A DNA stretch of 55,021 bases from Opitutia bacterium (GCA_016217595.1 JACRHS010000016.1:64001-119021); one strand, 5' to 3'; counted from the stretch's first letter, positions 35,820-45,172 are shown. Translations and numbers: made by a program. The notes: a model not told the origin generated them from the letters alone.

Positions 35820-36866
35820 ATGCACAGCCTCGCACCCTTCACCGCCCAGCTTGGAGCCCGTCGCGATCTTACCGCGGCCGATATCACTGCCGCAGCGCAT
35901 GCGCTGGCCGCCGCCGAGGTGTCGGATCTGGAGAAAGCAGTTTTTCTTACCGCGCTGGCTGACAAGGGCGAGACGGCCGACGAGGTGGCAGCGATGGCCG
36001 CCGCGTTTCGCACGCTGTCGATCAACCCCGGGTTGGAACAGTGGGCTGCCCGCGCGATCGACGTGGTGGGCACCGGTGGCGACCACGCGGGCGGGTTCAA
36101 TGTCTCCAGCATGGTCACGCTCGTGCTATCGTGTCTCGACGTGCCGGTGATGAAGCATGGCAACCGCGGCATCACTTCGAAGTGCGGCAGCGCCGATCTG
36201 CTCGCGGCGCTCGGGGTGGATTTGACCGCGTCGCCCGAGAAATTGCAGCGTGCGATGGCCGAGCTGGGCTTCGTGTTTCTCTTCGCGCCCAACTACCACC
36301 CGGCATTCAAACACATCGCGGCGGTCCGTCGTGCGCTCGCAGTGCCGGGACGCCGCACGGTGTTTAATTTCATCGGGCCGTTGATCAACCCCGGCCGCCC
36401 GGCGCATGTGTTGCTCGGCACGTTTTCCAGCGCGTGGGCGCCGCGGCTCGCGGCGGCACTTCATGGACTCGGCACGCAGGCCGGACTCGCGGTTTTTGGC
36501 GAGATCGCCGACAGCAAAGGCACGGATGAACTCACTACCGCCACGGTCAATCAGGTGCACGGATTCGGCCGGCTGGCGACGCTCGATGCCCGGTGGCGCG
36601 CCGAAGATTTCGGGCTGCGTGCGGCGCCGTTTTCCGAACTGCAAGGCGGCGATGTCGCCACCAACGTCGCCATCGTCGAGTCCGTGCTGGCCGGTCGCGG
36701 CCCGGCGGGTTTGACCGACACCATCGTGCTCAACGCCGCCGTGGCGTTGTGGATTGTCGGGCGTGTGGCCCGGCCGCATGACGGGCTGGGCGCGGCGCGC
36801 GAGGCGCTGCTGGGCGGTGCGGTGCGGGCGAAGATCGCGGCCACGCGGGAGTTTTTCCGCGCATGA
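35820..36866 (+). CDS. trpD: Anthranilate phosphoribosyltransferase
   Basis: 348 residues. Second step of tryptophan synthesis, joining anthranilate to PRPP. The PRPP/Mg site GTGGD is at residues 84-88 (VVGTGGDHAGGFNVSSMVT), followed by KHGNRGITSKCGSADLLAAL, FLFAPNYHPAFKHIAAVRRA and FNFIGPLINPG. No other trp gene is adjacent. The stop codon overlaps the glmM start as ATGA (36863-36866), so the two are translationally coupled. Confidence 0.95.
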   Translation: MHSLAPFTAQLGARRDLTAADITAAAHALAAAEVSDLEKAVFLTALADKGETADEVAAMAAAFRTLSINPGLEQWAARAIDVVGTGGDHAGGFNVSSMVTLVLSCLDVPVMKHGNRGITSKCGSADLLAALGVDLTASPEKLQRAMAELGFVFLFAPNYHPAFKHIAAVRRALAVPGRRTVFNFIGPLINPGRPAHVLLGTFSSAWAPRLAAALHGLGTQAGLAVFGEIADSKGTDELTTATVNQVHGFGRLATLDARWRAEDFGLRAAPFSELQGGDVATNVAIVESVLAGRGPAGLTDTIVLNAAVALWIVGRVARPHDGLGAAREALLGGAVRAKIAATREFFRA

Positions 36867-38200
36867 GCCGGCGCTATTTTGGCACCGATGGCGTGCGGGG
36901 CGCGTTTGGCGGCCCGTTGGTCAACGAAGAGTTTTTCGCGCGGCTGGCTTTTGCCGCCGGGCGTTGGAGCGGTGGCGACGGTGTGGCCCTGATCGGTCGC
37001 GATACGCGGGCCTCGGGCGAAGCGTTGGCGTTGGCGGCGGCGCGCGGATTGCGCGCGGCAGGCTTGCGGCCGGTGCTGTTGGGCGTGGTGCCGACACCGC
37101 TGGTTGCGCGCGCCGTGCAGGCGCAGTCGGCGACGCTGGGCGTGGTGATCACCGCCTCGCACAATCCGGCGGCGGATAATGGCATCAAGTTTTTCGGTCG
37201 GCACGGGATCAAGCTCACCGATGTGGATGAGCTGGCCGTTGAGCAATTGGTGCCGCCCGCGGTCCCGGTCGCGGCCGAGCAGGCGGTGCCCACTGTGGAG
37301 GCATTGTCTGACTACATCGCGGCGATTTCGGGACTGCTGCCGGCGGCGGCGTTGCGCGGCTGGCGCATCGCGCTCGATACGGCCAACGGCGCGACGTGTG
37401 GCACGAGTCCGAAGGTGCTGCGTAATCTCGGCGCGGAGGTGATCGCGCTCGGCGGCGCGCCCGATGGGAAAAATATCAACGCCGGTGTGGGCAGCGAGTA
37501 TCCGGCATTGCTCGCGGCGAAAGTGCGCGAGACCGGTGCGCGGCTGGGCATCGCGCACGACGGCGATGGCGATCGTTGTGTGCTGTGCGACGAAAACGGC
37601 TCGGTCCTCGACGGCGACGAGGTGCTCACGCTTTTGGGACTGTACGCGTTGAAGTGCGGCCGATTGGCGCGGCAAACGCTGGTCATCACGGTGCAGAGCA
37701 ATCTCGGGGTCGATGCGGCGCTGACGGCGCAGGGCGGCCGGGTTTGTCGCACGTCGGTGGGCGACCGTTATGTCATCGAGCGGATGCGGGCCGAAGGCGC
37801 GATGCTCGGCGGCGAATCGAGCGGCCATATCGTGTGCGCGGAGATTTCGCCGACCGGCGACGGGTTGGTCGCGGCGGTCAAGGTGCTCGAAGTGATGCTG
37901 ACGACCGGCAAGCCGCTCTCGGCGTTGCGACGGGCGCTGGTGAAGTTTCCGCAGCGCACGCGCGCGCTGGTGGTGCGGGAGAAGTTGCCGATCGAAACAC
38001 TGCCGACGCTGAAGACGACCATTGCGGATATGGAACGCGAGCTGGGCACGCGCGGCCGGGTGCTGGTGCGCTATTCGGGGACCGAAACGAAACTGCGTCT
38101 GTTGATCGAAGGGCCGGACGAGGCGACGGTGCAAACCGGGCTCGTGCGCCTCGACGCCGCGGCGCGGCAGGATCTGGTGGTGTTGCCCGCTCCGGCCTGA
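36863..38200 (+). CDS. glmM: Phosphoglucosamine mutase
   Basis: 445 residues. Converts glucosamine 6-phosphate to glucosamine 1-phosphate for peptidoglycan and LPS precursors. The phosphoserine loop is TASHNPAADNGIKF with active S99; the metal-binding loop is DGDGDRC with D233, D235 and D237; the sugar loop GGESSGHIV and the C-terminal phosphate-binding VRYSGTETKLR are present. Coupled to trpD by a 4-base overlap, an unusual partnership without metabolic link. Confidence 0.96.
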   Translation: MSRRYFGTDGVRGAFGGPLVNEEFFARLAFAAGRWSGGDGVALIGRDTRASGEALALAAARGLRAAGLRPVLLGVVPTPLVARAVQAQSATLGVVITASHNPAADNGIKFFGRHGIKLTDVDELAVEQLVPPAVPVAAEQAVPTVEALSDYIAAISGLLPAAALRGWRIALDTANGATCGTSPKVLRNLGAEVIALGGAPDGKNINAGVGSEYPALLAAKVRETGARLGIAHDGDGDRCVLCDENGSVLDGDEVLTLLGLYALKCGRLARQTLVITVQSNLGVDAALTAQGGRVCRTSVGDRYVIERMRAEGAMLGGESSGHIVCAEISPTGDGLVAAVKVLEVMLTTGKPLSALRRALVKFPQRTRALVVREKLPIETLPTLKTTIADMERELGTRGRVLVRYSGTETKLRLLIEGPDEATVQTGLVRLDAAARQDLVVLPAPA

Positions 38201-38255
38201 GGGCGAGCTTCTGCATTGACCGGACAGGCGGTGTGGCGATTCACTGCGCGCACCC

Positions 38256-39653
38256 ATGCCAGACGTCACTCTTGGTTCGCTTGACCCTCGATACCAGAAG
38301 CTGGTGGAGAATGCGCATATCGCACTCGACCGGGGAAATCTCGACTACGTGGTGGAGGTTTGCGGACAAGTTCTCAAAGCCGTGCCCGGCTGCCTGGTGG
38401 CCCGGCGGTTGTTGCGCATGGCGCATCTGCGTCAGTATCGCGCCAAAAATCGTTTCATGGCCAAGGCGTTTAGCTCGGTGAGCAGCGCGGGTTTTTTATT
38501 TGGCAGCGGACGCAAGGAACCGGCGAAGGCGTTGGCGCAGGCCGAAAAAATGCTCGCGGGCGATCCGACAAGTGTACCGGCGTTGCGGATGCTCGCCGAG
38601 GCGGCGCTGGCGTTGGGCATGCCCGAGACGGCGGCGTTCGCGTTCGAGGCGATTCGCGAATACGAGCCGGAGAATCGCGCCAACCTGATCGCGCTCGGCG
38701 AAGCGTGGTTTGCCGCCGGCAAGATGCCGGAGGCCTTGAAAGCGGCCGACGAAGTCTTGCAGCGCAGTCCGGCCGATGGCGACGCGCAGAACCTGATGCG
38801 GAAGGTGACAATTTCCCAGGCCACCACGCAGGGCAAATGGGACGATAAGGGCAACTACCGCGAGAAACTGCGCGACGAGCAGCAGGCGGTGTCGTTGGAA
38901 CAGTCCGCAAAGATCGTGACCGCCGAGGAGATGGCCCAGCGCCTGATTCGCGAGACGCTGGAGCGCATCAATGCGGAGCCAACCAACGTCACGCACTACA
39001 GGACGCTCGTGCAAAATTACCGGCAGCTCGGCGATACCGACTCCGCTCTGGAGTGGGTGCGGAAGGCCCGGCAGCAACCCGCCGGGCGCACCGATGCCGC
39101 GTTGGAGAAGGTGGAGGCCGAGTTGCAGGTGGCGGTATTGGAAAAACAACTGCTCGCCGCGCAGGCCGCAGCCGCCAACGTGCCTGCCGATGCGGCGCTG
39201 GCGGCACGGGTGAAGGAAGCGCAGGCGGCGCTGGACAGCTTCCAGTTGCACGAGGCGAAGTCTTTTGTGGAGCGGTACCCCAACGATTTCACCGCCCGGT
39301 GCAATTACGGGGAAATCCTCCTGCGCGCCGGGCAGGTGGATGCCGCTGCGGCCCAGTTTCAGCAGGCGCAGAAAAATCCCCAGGTGCGCCTGCCGGCGTT
39401 GATCGGACTGGGGCGGTGCTTCAAGACCAAGACGCTCTACGACCTTGCTGCCACCCAGCTGCTCGCCGCGAAGTCCGAGCAGGCCGAGATGAACGAGGCC
39501 AAAAAAGAGGCGATCTATTTGCTTGGCGAATGCTACGCGGCGATGGGCAAAACCGAGGCTGCCATCGCTGAGTTCAAGCTCATCTACGCCGAGGACATCG
39601 GTTACCGCGACGTCGCCGAAAAGATCAACGCCCATTACGCCGCCGCGCGTTGA
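38256..39653 (+). CDS. TPR-repeat protein of unknown function
   Basis: 465 residues without a signal peptide or membrane segment. It is built mainly of tetratricopeptide-like helices (AHIALDRGNLDYVVEVCGQV, LAQAEKMLAGDP, ALRMLAEAALALGMPETAAF, GEAWFAAGKMPEALKAADEV, LIGLGRCFKTKTLYDLAATQ, YLLGECYAAMGKTEAAIAEF). A central less regular part (TTQGKWDDKGNYREKLRDEQ) contains charged helices. Likely a cytoplasmic scaffold; partner unknown. It follows glmM by 55 bp on the same strand. Confidence 0.8.
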   Translation: MPDVTLGSLDPRYQKLVENAHIALDRGNLDYVVEVCGQVLKAVPGCLVARRLLRMAHLRQYRAKNRFMAKAFSSVSSAGFLFGSGRKEPAKALAQAEKMLAGDPTSVPALRMLAEAALALGMPETAAFAFEAIREYEPENRANLIALGEAWFAAGKMPEALKAADEVLQRSPADGDAQNLMRKVTISQATTQGKWDDKGNYREKLRDEQQAVSLEQSAKIVTAEEMAQRLIRETLERINAEPTNVTHYRTLVQNYRQLGDTDSALEWVRKARQQPAGRTDAALEKVEAELQVAVLEKQLLAAQAAAANVPADAALAARVKEAQAALDSFQLHEAKSFVERYPNDFTARCNYGEILLRAGQVDAAAAQFQQAQKNPQVRLPALIGLGRCFKTKTLYDLAATQLLAAKSEQAEMNEAKKEAIYLLGECYAAMGKTEAAIAEFKLIYAEDIGYRDVAEKINAHYAAAR

Positions 39654-39725
39654 GCGGGTTTGTTTGAGGGCTGGCAAATAAGCGAAACTAGGATAGTCGT
39701 GTAAGCACCGCGGAATTGCTTTAGT

Positions 39726-39777
39726 GTAACCTTACAGTTACCTCTGCGTCAGGCCTCCACGAAAGCACCGCCGGTGC
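39726..39777 (+). promoter_or_regulatory. Inverted repeats upstream of the heparinase-like gene
   Basis: Two dyads sit in the 160-bp spacer: GTAAC-CTTACA-GTTAC at 39726-39741 and GCACCG-C-CGGTGC at 39765-39777, the second ending about 40 bases before the start codon. They are reasonable operator candidates; no regulator is adjacent and no promoter boxes are certain. Confidence 0.35.
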
Positions 39778-39815
39778 CCCGGAGTGCTACGCTATTCCCT
39801 ACCTACCAACCTCTG

Positions 39816-42800
39816 ATGCATATGAACCCTCGAACACTCCGAACTCTCGTCTTGCTCGGCACCTTGCTGGGAGGACCGTGCCTCTTTGCCGCCGAAGGCG
39901 ACACCGCCGGCGCTGCGGCTGGGCGCCTCACGCGCGAAGCCATCGTGGTGCGCGGCAACACGCGCCATCCTTGTGTCAACCTCACGGCCGATGATGTCGC
40001 CGCCGCGCGTCAGCGCGTGGAACGCTTCGCATGGGCGCAAGCTGAGCGCGACGACATCGTGAAGCGCGCGGCCTTCTGGATCGAAAAAACGGACGAGTAC
40101 TGGCTGAGCTTCCTGCCGAAGCCGGGTGCGGCATATGCGTATGGTTTTACCGGCTGCCCGATCTGCAACAGCCGCACGGGCACTTGGGGCAATGCGAACT
40201 GCTCGTGGGACAAGCCGGGGCAGGTGAAGTGCGCCCAAGGTCACTTGTTGCCCGATGCCGAGCATCCCGATCCGGGCACCGGTTACGTCGCGCCCGACAA
40301 ACGCATTCACTATCTCGTCGGCCAGTTTAACGCCTGGGCGACCGAGCAATGGACCACCAGGGCGATTCCGGTGCTGGCGCAGGCCTACTTGCTTACGGGC
40401 GACGAACGCTACGCGGAGCGCGGCATCCTGTTGCTCGATGCGCTGGCTTCGATCTACAAGGAGTCCACGGCCGGTTCCTGGGATTACCCGAGCAATCCGC
40501 CCAGCGGCCGTCTCGCGCGCCCGTGGTACCAGGTGGCGCGCACGCTGGTCATGTTTGTCGATCAGTACGACTGGCTCTATAACAGCCCGGCGATGGCGAA
40601 GCCCTCGCTGCGGGCGGGTTTCTCGCGGCGCGATAACATCGAGCAGAACCTGCTGATCGACGGCGCATGGTACTGTTATTTTCACAGCTGGGGCGGCTCG
40701 TTGAACAACGGTCATGCCGACTATCTGCGCGGTGCGTTGTCGGTCGGCTGTCTGCTGGATGTGCCGGCCTACATCGACGCGGCGGTCAACGGGCCCTTTT
40801 CGATCAATGTCATGCTTTCGAACAATATCGATCGCAGCGGGCTCTATTACGAAACGTCGCCCGGGTATGCCATCCACTCACGCCATCTGTATCTCACGTA
40901 CGCCGAGCCGCTGTTCAATCTGCGCAACAAGGAATATCCTGCGGGGCTGAATTTGTACGACGATCCGCGTCTGCAGGCGACGGTGGCCCTGCCGGATTTG
41001 CAAATCCAGCTGGCCGGGCGCCGGCCCAATTTCGGCGATTGCGCGCCGGAGCCGACATACGTCGCGCCGCCGGCAAAGTTGTTTAACGAAACCGACTATG
41101 GTTTTGCCGAACGCCTGTTCGCCCGGGTGTCTTCGCCGGAAAAGCGCCGCGAATACGGCGCGGTGATTCATATGCTGGCCGGCGATAACCTCGAAAGCCT
41201 GCGCGCCAAGCATGAGCGCAGCTGGCTGCTCTGGCATGCGGCGGAGGCGCCGACGAAAGGCGCGAAGATGCCGGCGTGGTTGGAACATCGCATCACCCGC
41301 AGCTGGACGGCCGGCATGTATGGCATCTCCATGTTGCGCGATCCGCTCCAGTCGGCGCTGTTGCGCTTCGGCCCTTCGCTCAACCACGGCGATCCCGACG
41401 AGATGGCGCTGCTCTATTACGCCAATGGCTACGAGTATTCTTATGACATCGGCTATGGCCTCGCGAGCACGCACGTGCAGGTGGGCTGGGGCACCAGCAC
41501 GGTGAGCCACGCGCTGGTGACCGTGAACGAAAAGAATCAGCTCAAGGGCAGCGATGGCAGCGGCGGCAGCCTGCTTGGCTTTGCCGAGCTGCCGTCGGTG
41601 CGATTCGTCGAGGCCGACAGCCCGCTCAGCTATGAGCAGGAAGGCGTGCGCGAGTATCGCCGCGCCGTGGCCATGGTGGGCGCCGGCTATCTCGTCGATT
41701 GCTTCCGCGTCGTCGGTGGCAAGCAGCACGATTATGGCTTCGGCAGCATCGGCACGGCCTTGGAGTCCTTTGGCGTGCGCGACCTCAAGTCCACGCCGGG
41801 CAGCCTTGCCGCCGAGGGGGCGTGGGGCGAGAAAATCGGCGCCGATGGCGATATCATTGGGCATCCGAATCAGCCCTACTGGAATCCGCCTCCGGGCAAC
41901 GGCTATGGCTTCTTCTTCAATGTGCGCCGCGCGGCAGCCGCCGAGAAGACCTGGGGCGGCATCTGGACGGTGGGCAGCCCGACGCAAAAACTGGCCCGGA
42001 CCACGTGGGATGCCACCGTGGGCGCAGCGACTGATCATATCACAAAACTGCGCATGCACCTCGTGGGCGACGCCGCGGAGCCGATCTATGCCGACGCCCC
42101 CGGCCTTTATCCGCGGATGCCGTTATCGAGCTATGTTCTGGCACGGCGCACCGGCAACGATCTCAAGAGCACGTTCCTCGCGACCTACGAACCCTACGCA
42201 CAGACCGAGCAGGGCTCGGCGCCGCGGCTGGATCGAGTCGAGCGGCTGGGCGAAAAAGCCGTGACGGTGCAACGGCGCGACGGCATGGTCGATATCCTGT
42301 TATTTGGCGCGCATCGGATCGAATCTGTCTACGGTGCGATCGAGTTTGACGGAGATTTCGCTTATCTGAGCGGCGATGGCAAAAAACCGCTGCGCGCCGA
42401 GACGCTCGGCTGCAAACGGCTGGCCGTCGACGGGCGCGTTTTAACGCAGGGGGCGGGGGCGGTGTCCGGACGTATCGCAAAAGTCGACACAGCGGCGTGC
42501 GCCGTGGAGCTGGACACCGAACTGCCGACGACGGCGGAGGGGCAGATGGCAGTTTTTAGCAATCCGCTCTGGACGCGGACCAGCGCCTACCGGGTGGTGC
42601 GGGTTTCGGGCCGCCACCTCGCGCTCGATGCCACGGCTTTGAGCCTCGGCGTCGGTCGCGTGGCGAAACAAGTGGATCCGCAGACGATCTCCAGCGATGT
42701 GCCGCACGAGTACGTTAAGACGATGTTCCGCACGCCCACGCGTTTCTTCGACGGCAAACTCGCCGTTGGACGCAGTGGCGGCTCGACGCGGGTGAAGGCG

Positions 42801-42950
42801 ATCAAGCCGGGCACGCCGCATCAGATCGCCGTCGAAAATAGCGCGGCTCTGAAAGCGGACGAGATGTTTGATTACATGGATCTCTCCGCCGGCGACCAGG
42901 TGCGGATCGCCCTGCCGCAAGTCTGGACCGACGCAACTGCGACGAAGTAA
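39816..42950 (+). CDS. Large secreted heparinase II/III-like polysaccharide lyase with Cys-rich N-terminal module
   Basis: 1044 residues with a signal peptide (TLRTLVLLGTLLGGPCLFAA). The N-terminal half is an alpha/alpha toroid (YLVGQFNAWATEQWTTRAIP, AQAYLLTGDERYAERGILLL, WYQVARTLVMFVDQYDWLY, YYETSPGYAIHSRHLYLTYA). It is followed by a heparinase II/III-type beta-sandwich (LLRFGPSLNHGDPDEMALLY, GWGTSTVSHALVTVNEKNQ). A possible metal-binding cluster, C114-x2-C117, C129, C139 and H143, lies at the front of the toroid. Such enzymes cleave uronic-acid polysaccharides (heparin-like, alginate, ulvan); the substrate is not determinable here. ATGs at 39774 and 39822 are alternatives; the start used gives the signal peptide directly. 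Confidence 0.8.
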   Translation: MHMNPRTLRTLVLLGTLLGGPCLFAAEGDTAGAAAGRLTREAIVVRGNTRHPCVNLTADDVAAARQRVERFAWAQAERDDIVKRAAFWIEKTDEYWLSFLPKPGAAYAYGFTGCPICNSRTGTWGNANCSWDKPGQVKCAQGHLLPDAEHPDPGTGYVAPDKRIHYLVGQFNAWATEQWTTRAIPVLAQAYLLTGDERYAERGILLLDALASIYKESTAGSWDYPSNPPSGRLARPWYQVARTLVMFVDQYDWLYNSPAMAKPSLRAGFSRRDNIEQNLLIDGAWYCYFHSWGGSLNNGHADYLRGALSVGCLLDVPAYIDAAVNGPFSINVMLSNNIDRSGLYYETSPGYAIHSRHLYLTYAEPLFNLRNKEYPAGLNLYDDPRLQATVALPDLQIQLAGRRPNFGDCAPEPTYVAPPAKLFNETDYGFAERLFARVSSPEKRREYGAVIHMLAGDNLESLRAKHERSWLLWHAAEAPTKGAKMPAWLEHRITRSWTAGMYGISMLRDPLQSALLRFGPSLNHGDPDEMALLYYANGYEYSYDIGYGLASTHVQVGWGTSTVSHALVTVNEKNQLKGSDGSGGSLLGFAELPSVRFVEADSPLSYEQEGVREYRRAVAMVGAGYLVDCFRVVGGKQHDYGFGSIGTALESFGVRDLKSTPGSLAAEGAWGEKIGADGDIIGHPNQPYWNPPPGNGYGFFFNVRRAAAAEKTWGGIWTVGSPTQKLARTTWDATVGAATDHITKLRMHLVGDAAEPIYADAPGLYPRMPLSSYVLARRTGNDLKSTFLATYEPYAQTEQGSAPRLDRVERLGEKAVTVQRRDGMVDILLFGAHRIESVYGAIEFDGDFAYLSGDGKKPLRAETLGCKRLAVDGRVLTQGAGAVSGRIAKVDTAACAVELDTELPTTAEGQMAVFSNPLWTRTSAYRVVRVSGRHLALDATALSLGVGRVAKQVDPQTISSDVPHEYVKTMFRTPTRFFDGKLAVGRSGGSTRVKAIKPGTPHQIAVENSAALKADEMFDYMDLSAGDQVRIALPQVWTDATATK

Positions 42951-42987
42951 AGGTTTCTCCCGCGCCTCGGCTGCGAGAGGCGCGCAG

Positions 42988-43019
42988 CAAAAAGCCCCGG
43001 ATTGCTCCGGGGCTTTTTT
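42988..43019. terminator. Bidirectional intrinsic terminator
   Basis: AAGCCCCGG and CCGGGGCTT form a 9-bp GC-rich stem with a 6-base loop (ATTGCT), flanked by an A-run on one side and six T residues on the other. It lies between the heparinase-like gene and the convergent pal gene and should terminate both. Confidence 0.88.
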
Positions 43020-43045
43020 GTTGGGAAAACGAAATCGCGAGCCGC

Positions 43046-43597
43046 TTATTTCTTCAGAATCACGAGCTCGACGCGGCGGTCTTCGGTCATCTGGGCTTCG
43101 GTGCCGTTCTTGGCCGCTTCCAGACTGCCCTTGGAGGTGGTTTCCAACTTGGCGATTTCCACGCCTAGCTTGGCTAGAAAATCTTTTGCGGCGCCCGCAC
43201 GGCGATCACCGAGACCGAGGTTGTACTCGGCGGTGCCGCGCCAGTCGCAACGGCCTTCGAGCAACAGACGGTGCTCGGGGTGCTCTTTCAAATATTTCGC
43301 GGCGGCTTCCAGCTTCGGGCGCTCGCTCTGCTTGATGGCCGATTTGTCGAAGTCGAAGTAGACCGCTTTGAGCAGGCCGCGGATCGTGAACTGATCTTCG
43401 ATCACGCCATCGGTTCGCTGCGTGAGCTGCGAATTGGGATCAACGGCTGTTGGCTCCATGACCGGAGTGACCTGACCGGTGCCGGTTTGAGTCACAGTAT
43501 CGCCGGGCATCGGACGCGTCGGCTTTTTGGAGCAGCCCGTCAGGACGAGGGCGGCGGAAACGGCGGCGAGGGCAAACAGCTTCACGGCAATTTTCAT
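43046..43597 (-). CDS. pal: Peptidoglycan-associated lipoprotein (Pal), OmpA-like
   Basis: 183 residues. Signal and lipobox end in LVLTGC (lipidated C22). A flexible Pro/Thr-rich linker follows, then the OmpA-like peptidoglycan-binding domain: VYFDFDKSAIKQSERPKLEA, LLLEGRCDWRGTAEYNLGL, DRRAGAAKDFL and a basic MTEDRRVELVIL end. The Asp/Arg residues that hold diaminopimelate are present. It tethers the outer membrane to the cell wall. tolAB genes are not in the window. Confidence 0.93.
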   Translation of the reverse strand: MKIAVKLFALAAVSAALVLTGCSKKPTRPMPGDTVTQTGTGQVTPVMEPTAVDPNSQLTQRTDGVIEDQFTIRGLLKAVYFDFDKSAIKQSERPKLEAAAKYLKEHPEHRLLLEGRCDWRGTAEYNLGLGDRRAGAAKDFLAKLGVEIAKLETTSKGSLEAAKNGTEAQMTEDRRVELVILKK

Positions 43598-43702
43598 GAG
43601 AGGAGAAATAGGTCGAGTGTGGCGGTTTATTGGTCAAGTGCCCGGGCGCGGCAAGGATTTATTGGCCGCGCGGCGGGCGGACGAAAAAGCGGTGGTGGGC
43701 GC

Positions 43703-44350
43703 TCAGCTCAGCTTCTTGGGCTCGACCAGCCCGATCTCCAGGGCATAGCGCGTGAGGCTCGCCACATCGTGGAGGTTGAGCTTGCGCATGAGATTGGTGC
43801 GGTGGTTGTCGACCGTCTTCACGCTGATGCCCAGCTTGACCGCGATTTCCTTCGTGCTGTGGCTCTCGGCCACGAGCTGGAGGACTTCGCGTTCGCGGTC
43901 AGTGAGGAAATCGGGGGCGCTGCTCGCGCTGGGGTTGGCGACGACGTTGCGCAGCAGGGCGGCGACGGCGGGGCCAAAGTAGGTGCCGCCATTGGCGACG
44001 GTCTCCAGGCCTTTTTTGAACTCGAAGAGACCGGCGGTTTTTTCCACGAAACCGTGCGCGCCGGCTTCGAGCATTTCGCGCACGAGCACCGGGTTTTCGT
44101 GGCCGGAGAACACGAGCACGCGGACGTTTTTCAACTGCTTGGAGAGGCGGCGGAGCAGGTCGACGCCGTTGAGGCCGGGCAGTTTGGCGTCGAGCACCAG
44201 CAGGTCGGGCTTGACCTCCAGGCACATGGTGAGGGCGCTCTGGCCGTCGCCCGCCTCGCCGACGAGTTTGTAGTTGGGGTCGAGCCGGAGGATCTCCGCC
44301 AGCATTTCGCGAATGGCGGTTTGGTCTTCAATGATGACGAGACGCTTCAT
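43703..44350 (-). CDS. Response regulator, NarL/LuxR family
   Basis: 215 residues. Receiver domain with phosphoacceptor D54 ([12 protein letters not shown]), acidic pair E8-D9 and conserved K104 (GFVEKTAG). The C-terminal LuxR-type helix-turn-helix is [20 protein letters not shown] followed by [20 protein letters not shown]. No histidine kinase gene is adjacent, so this is an orphan regulator here; target unknown. Confidence 0.93.
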   Translation of the reverse strand: MKRLVIIEDQTAIREMLAEILRLDPNYKLVGEAGDGQSALTMCLEVKPDLLVLDAKLPGLNGVDLLRRLSKQLKNVRVLVFSGHENPVLVREMLEAGAHGFVEKTAGLFEFKKGLETVANGGTYFGPAVAALLRNVVANPSASSAPDFLTDREREVLQLVAESHSTKEIAVKLGISVKTVDNHRTNLMRKLNLHDVASLTRYALEIGLVEPKKLS

Positions 44351-44510
44351 TTCGTGGGCGAGGTGACGGTGAGGAGTGACGCCGAGGGAAGAGGGTGGCT
44401 GGCGGTTGCAGGATTGGCCTGGCTGCGTACTTTTGTAATCTGGGGTAAAAAAACGCGGCTTTTGCGCCGATGTAAAGCGTCATCACCAACCTCTGCCCGA
44501 CTTCGCAACC

Positions 44511-44975
44511 ATGAAAAAGTCTGCCTTTTGCCCCCCCTGGCTCGCCGGCGCCCTCGCGCTGGCGCTGGCCGGGAGCGGTTGCGAGACGACGGCGCCGACC
44601 GCGGCCCAGCCGGTGCCGCAAGCCACGCCCTCAGCCAACGTGCCCAAACTGCAGGTGTGGAAAGACACCGAGATGCTGGCGGCGCGCGAGCAGGGGCGGG
44701 GGGCGTTGATTGGCGGCGGCGCCTCGATGAATCCTATTTACGGCGACAATACCATGCTGGTGGTGACGCCCATCGGCTATGACGATCTACGGGTGGGCAT
44801 GTATGTGGTGTACCTGAACCGGTACAACCGCCGCGTGGCTCACGTGCTCATCGCCAAGGAAGCCAAGGGCTGGCGGGCGCAGGGGTTGAACAATCCGGAG
44901 CAGGACAACGATCTGGTGACGCCGACGAATCTCATCGGGGTGGTCTACGCCAGCCTCGTGCACGAGGAGAAGTGA
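44511..44975 (+). CDS. Lipoprotein with peptidase S24/S26-like fold, catalytic Lys apparently missing
   Basis: 154 residues. A lipobox (LALAGSGC, C24) predicts an exported, lipid-anchored protein. The mature part matches the LexA/signal-peptidase fold: GGGASMNPIYGDNTMLVV (candidate nucleophile S72), DDLRVGMYVVYLNR, VAHVLIAKEAKGWRAQGLNN and LIGVVYASLV. In active S24/S26 enzymes a Lys follows about here (as in the VKR of LexA); the aligned position is H111. It could be inactive, use K116, or use a different mechanism. Gene context gives no partner. Confidence 0.6.
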   Translation: MKKSAFCPPWLAGALALALAGSGCETTAPTAAQPVPQATPSANVPKLQVWKDTEMLAAREQGRGALIGGGASMNPIYGDNTMLVVTPIGYDDLRVGMYVVYLNRYNRRVAHVLIAKEAKGWRAQGLNNPEQDNDLVTPTNLIGVVYASLVHEEK

Positions 44976-44981
44976 CGCGTT

Positions 44982-45056
44982 TGGTGGGTCGACTGGGATT
45001 CGAACCCAGAACCAACGACTTAAAAGGACGCTGCTCTACCATTGAGCTATCGACCC
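44982..45056 (-). tRNA. tRNA-Lys (anticodon TTT)
   Basis: Full cloverleaf on the minus strand with CCA encoded in the gene. The acceptor arms GGGTCGA and TCGACCC pair perfectly, D stem GCTC/GAGC, T arm CTGGG-TTCGAAT-CCCAG. The anticodon loop CTTTTAA gives UUU, reading Lys codons. The anticodon stem GCGTC/GTCGT contains one internal T-T mismatch and a G-T wobble, which is unusual. It lies between dacA and the S24-like gene. Confidence 0.95.
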
Positions 45057-45172
45057 GCGCATTCCCCGCAGACCGGAGTCTCCGAAGGAGCGGCGGTATT
45101 ACGCGAAGCTTCGGAACGCGGGCAAGCGGAAATTCGCCTGTGTGCGCCGTGATTTGCGGCCAGCAGTGAAAT

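Noticed and set aside
36551..38269. A 572-residue open frame antisense to trpD and glmM
   Set aside because: No recognisable motif; both sense genes are firmly identified.
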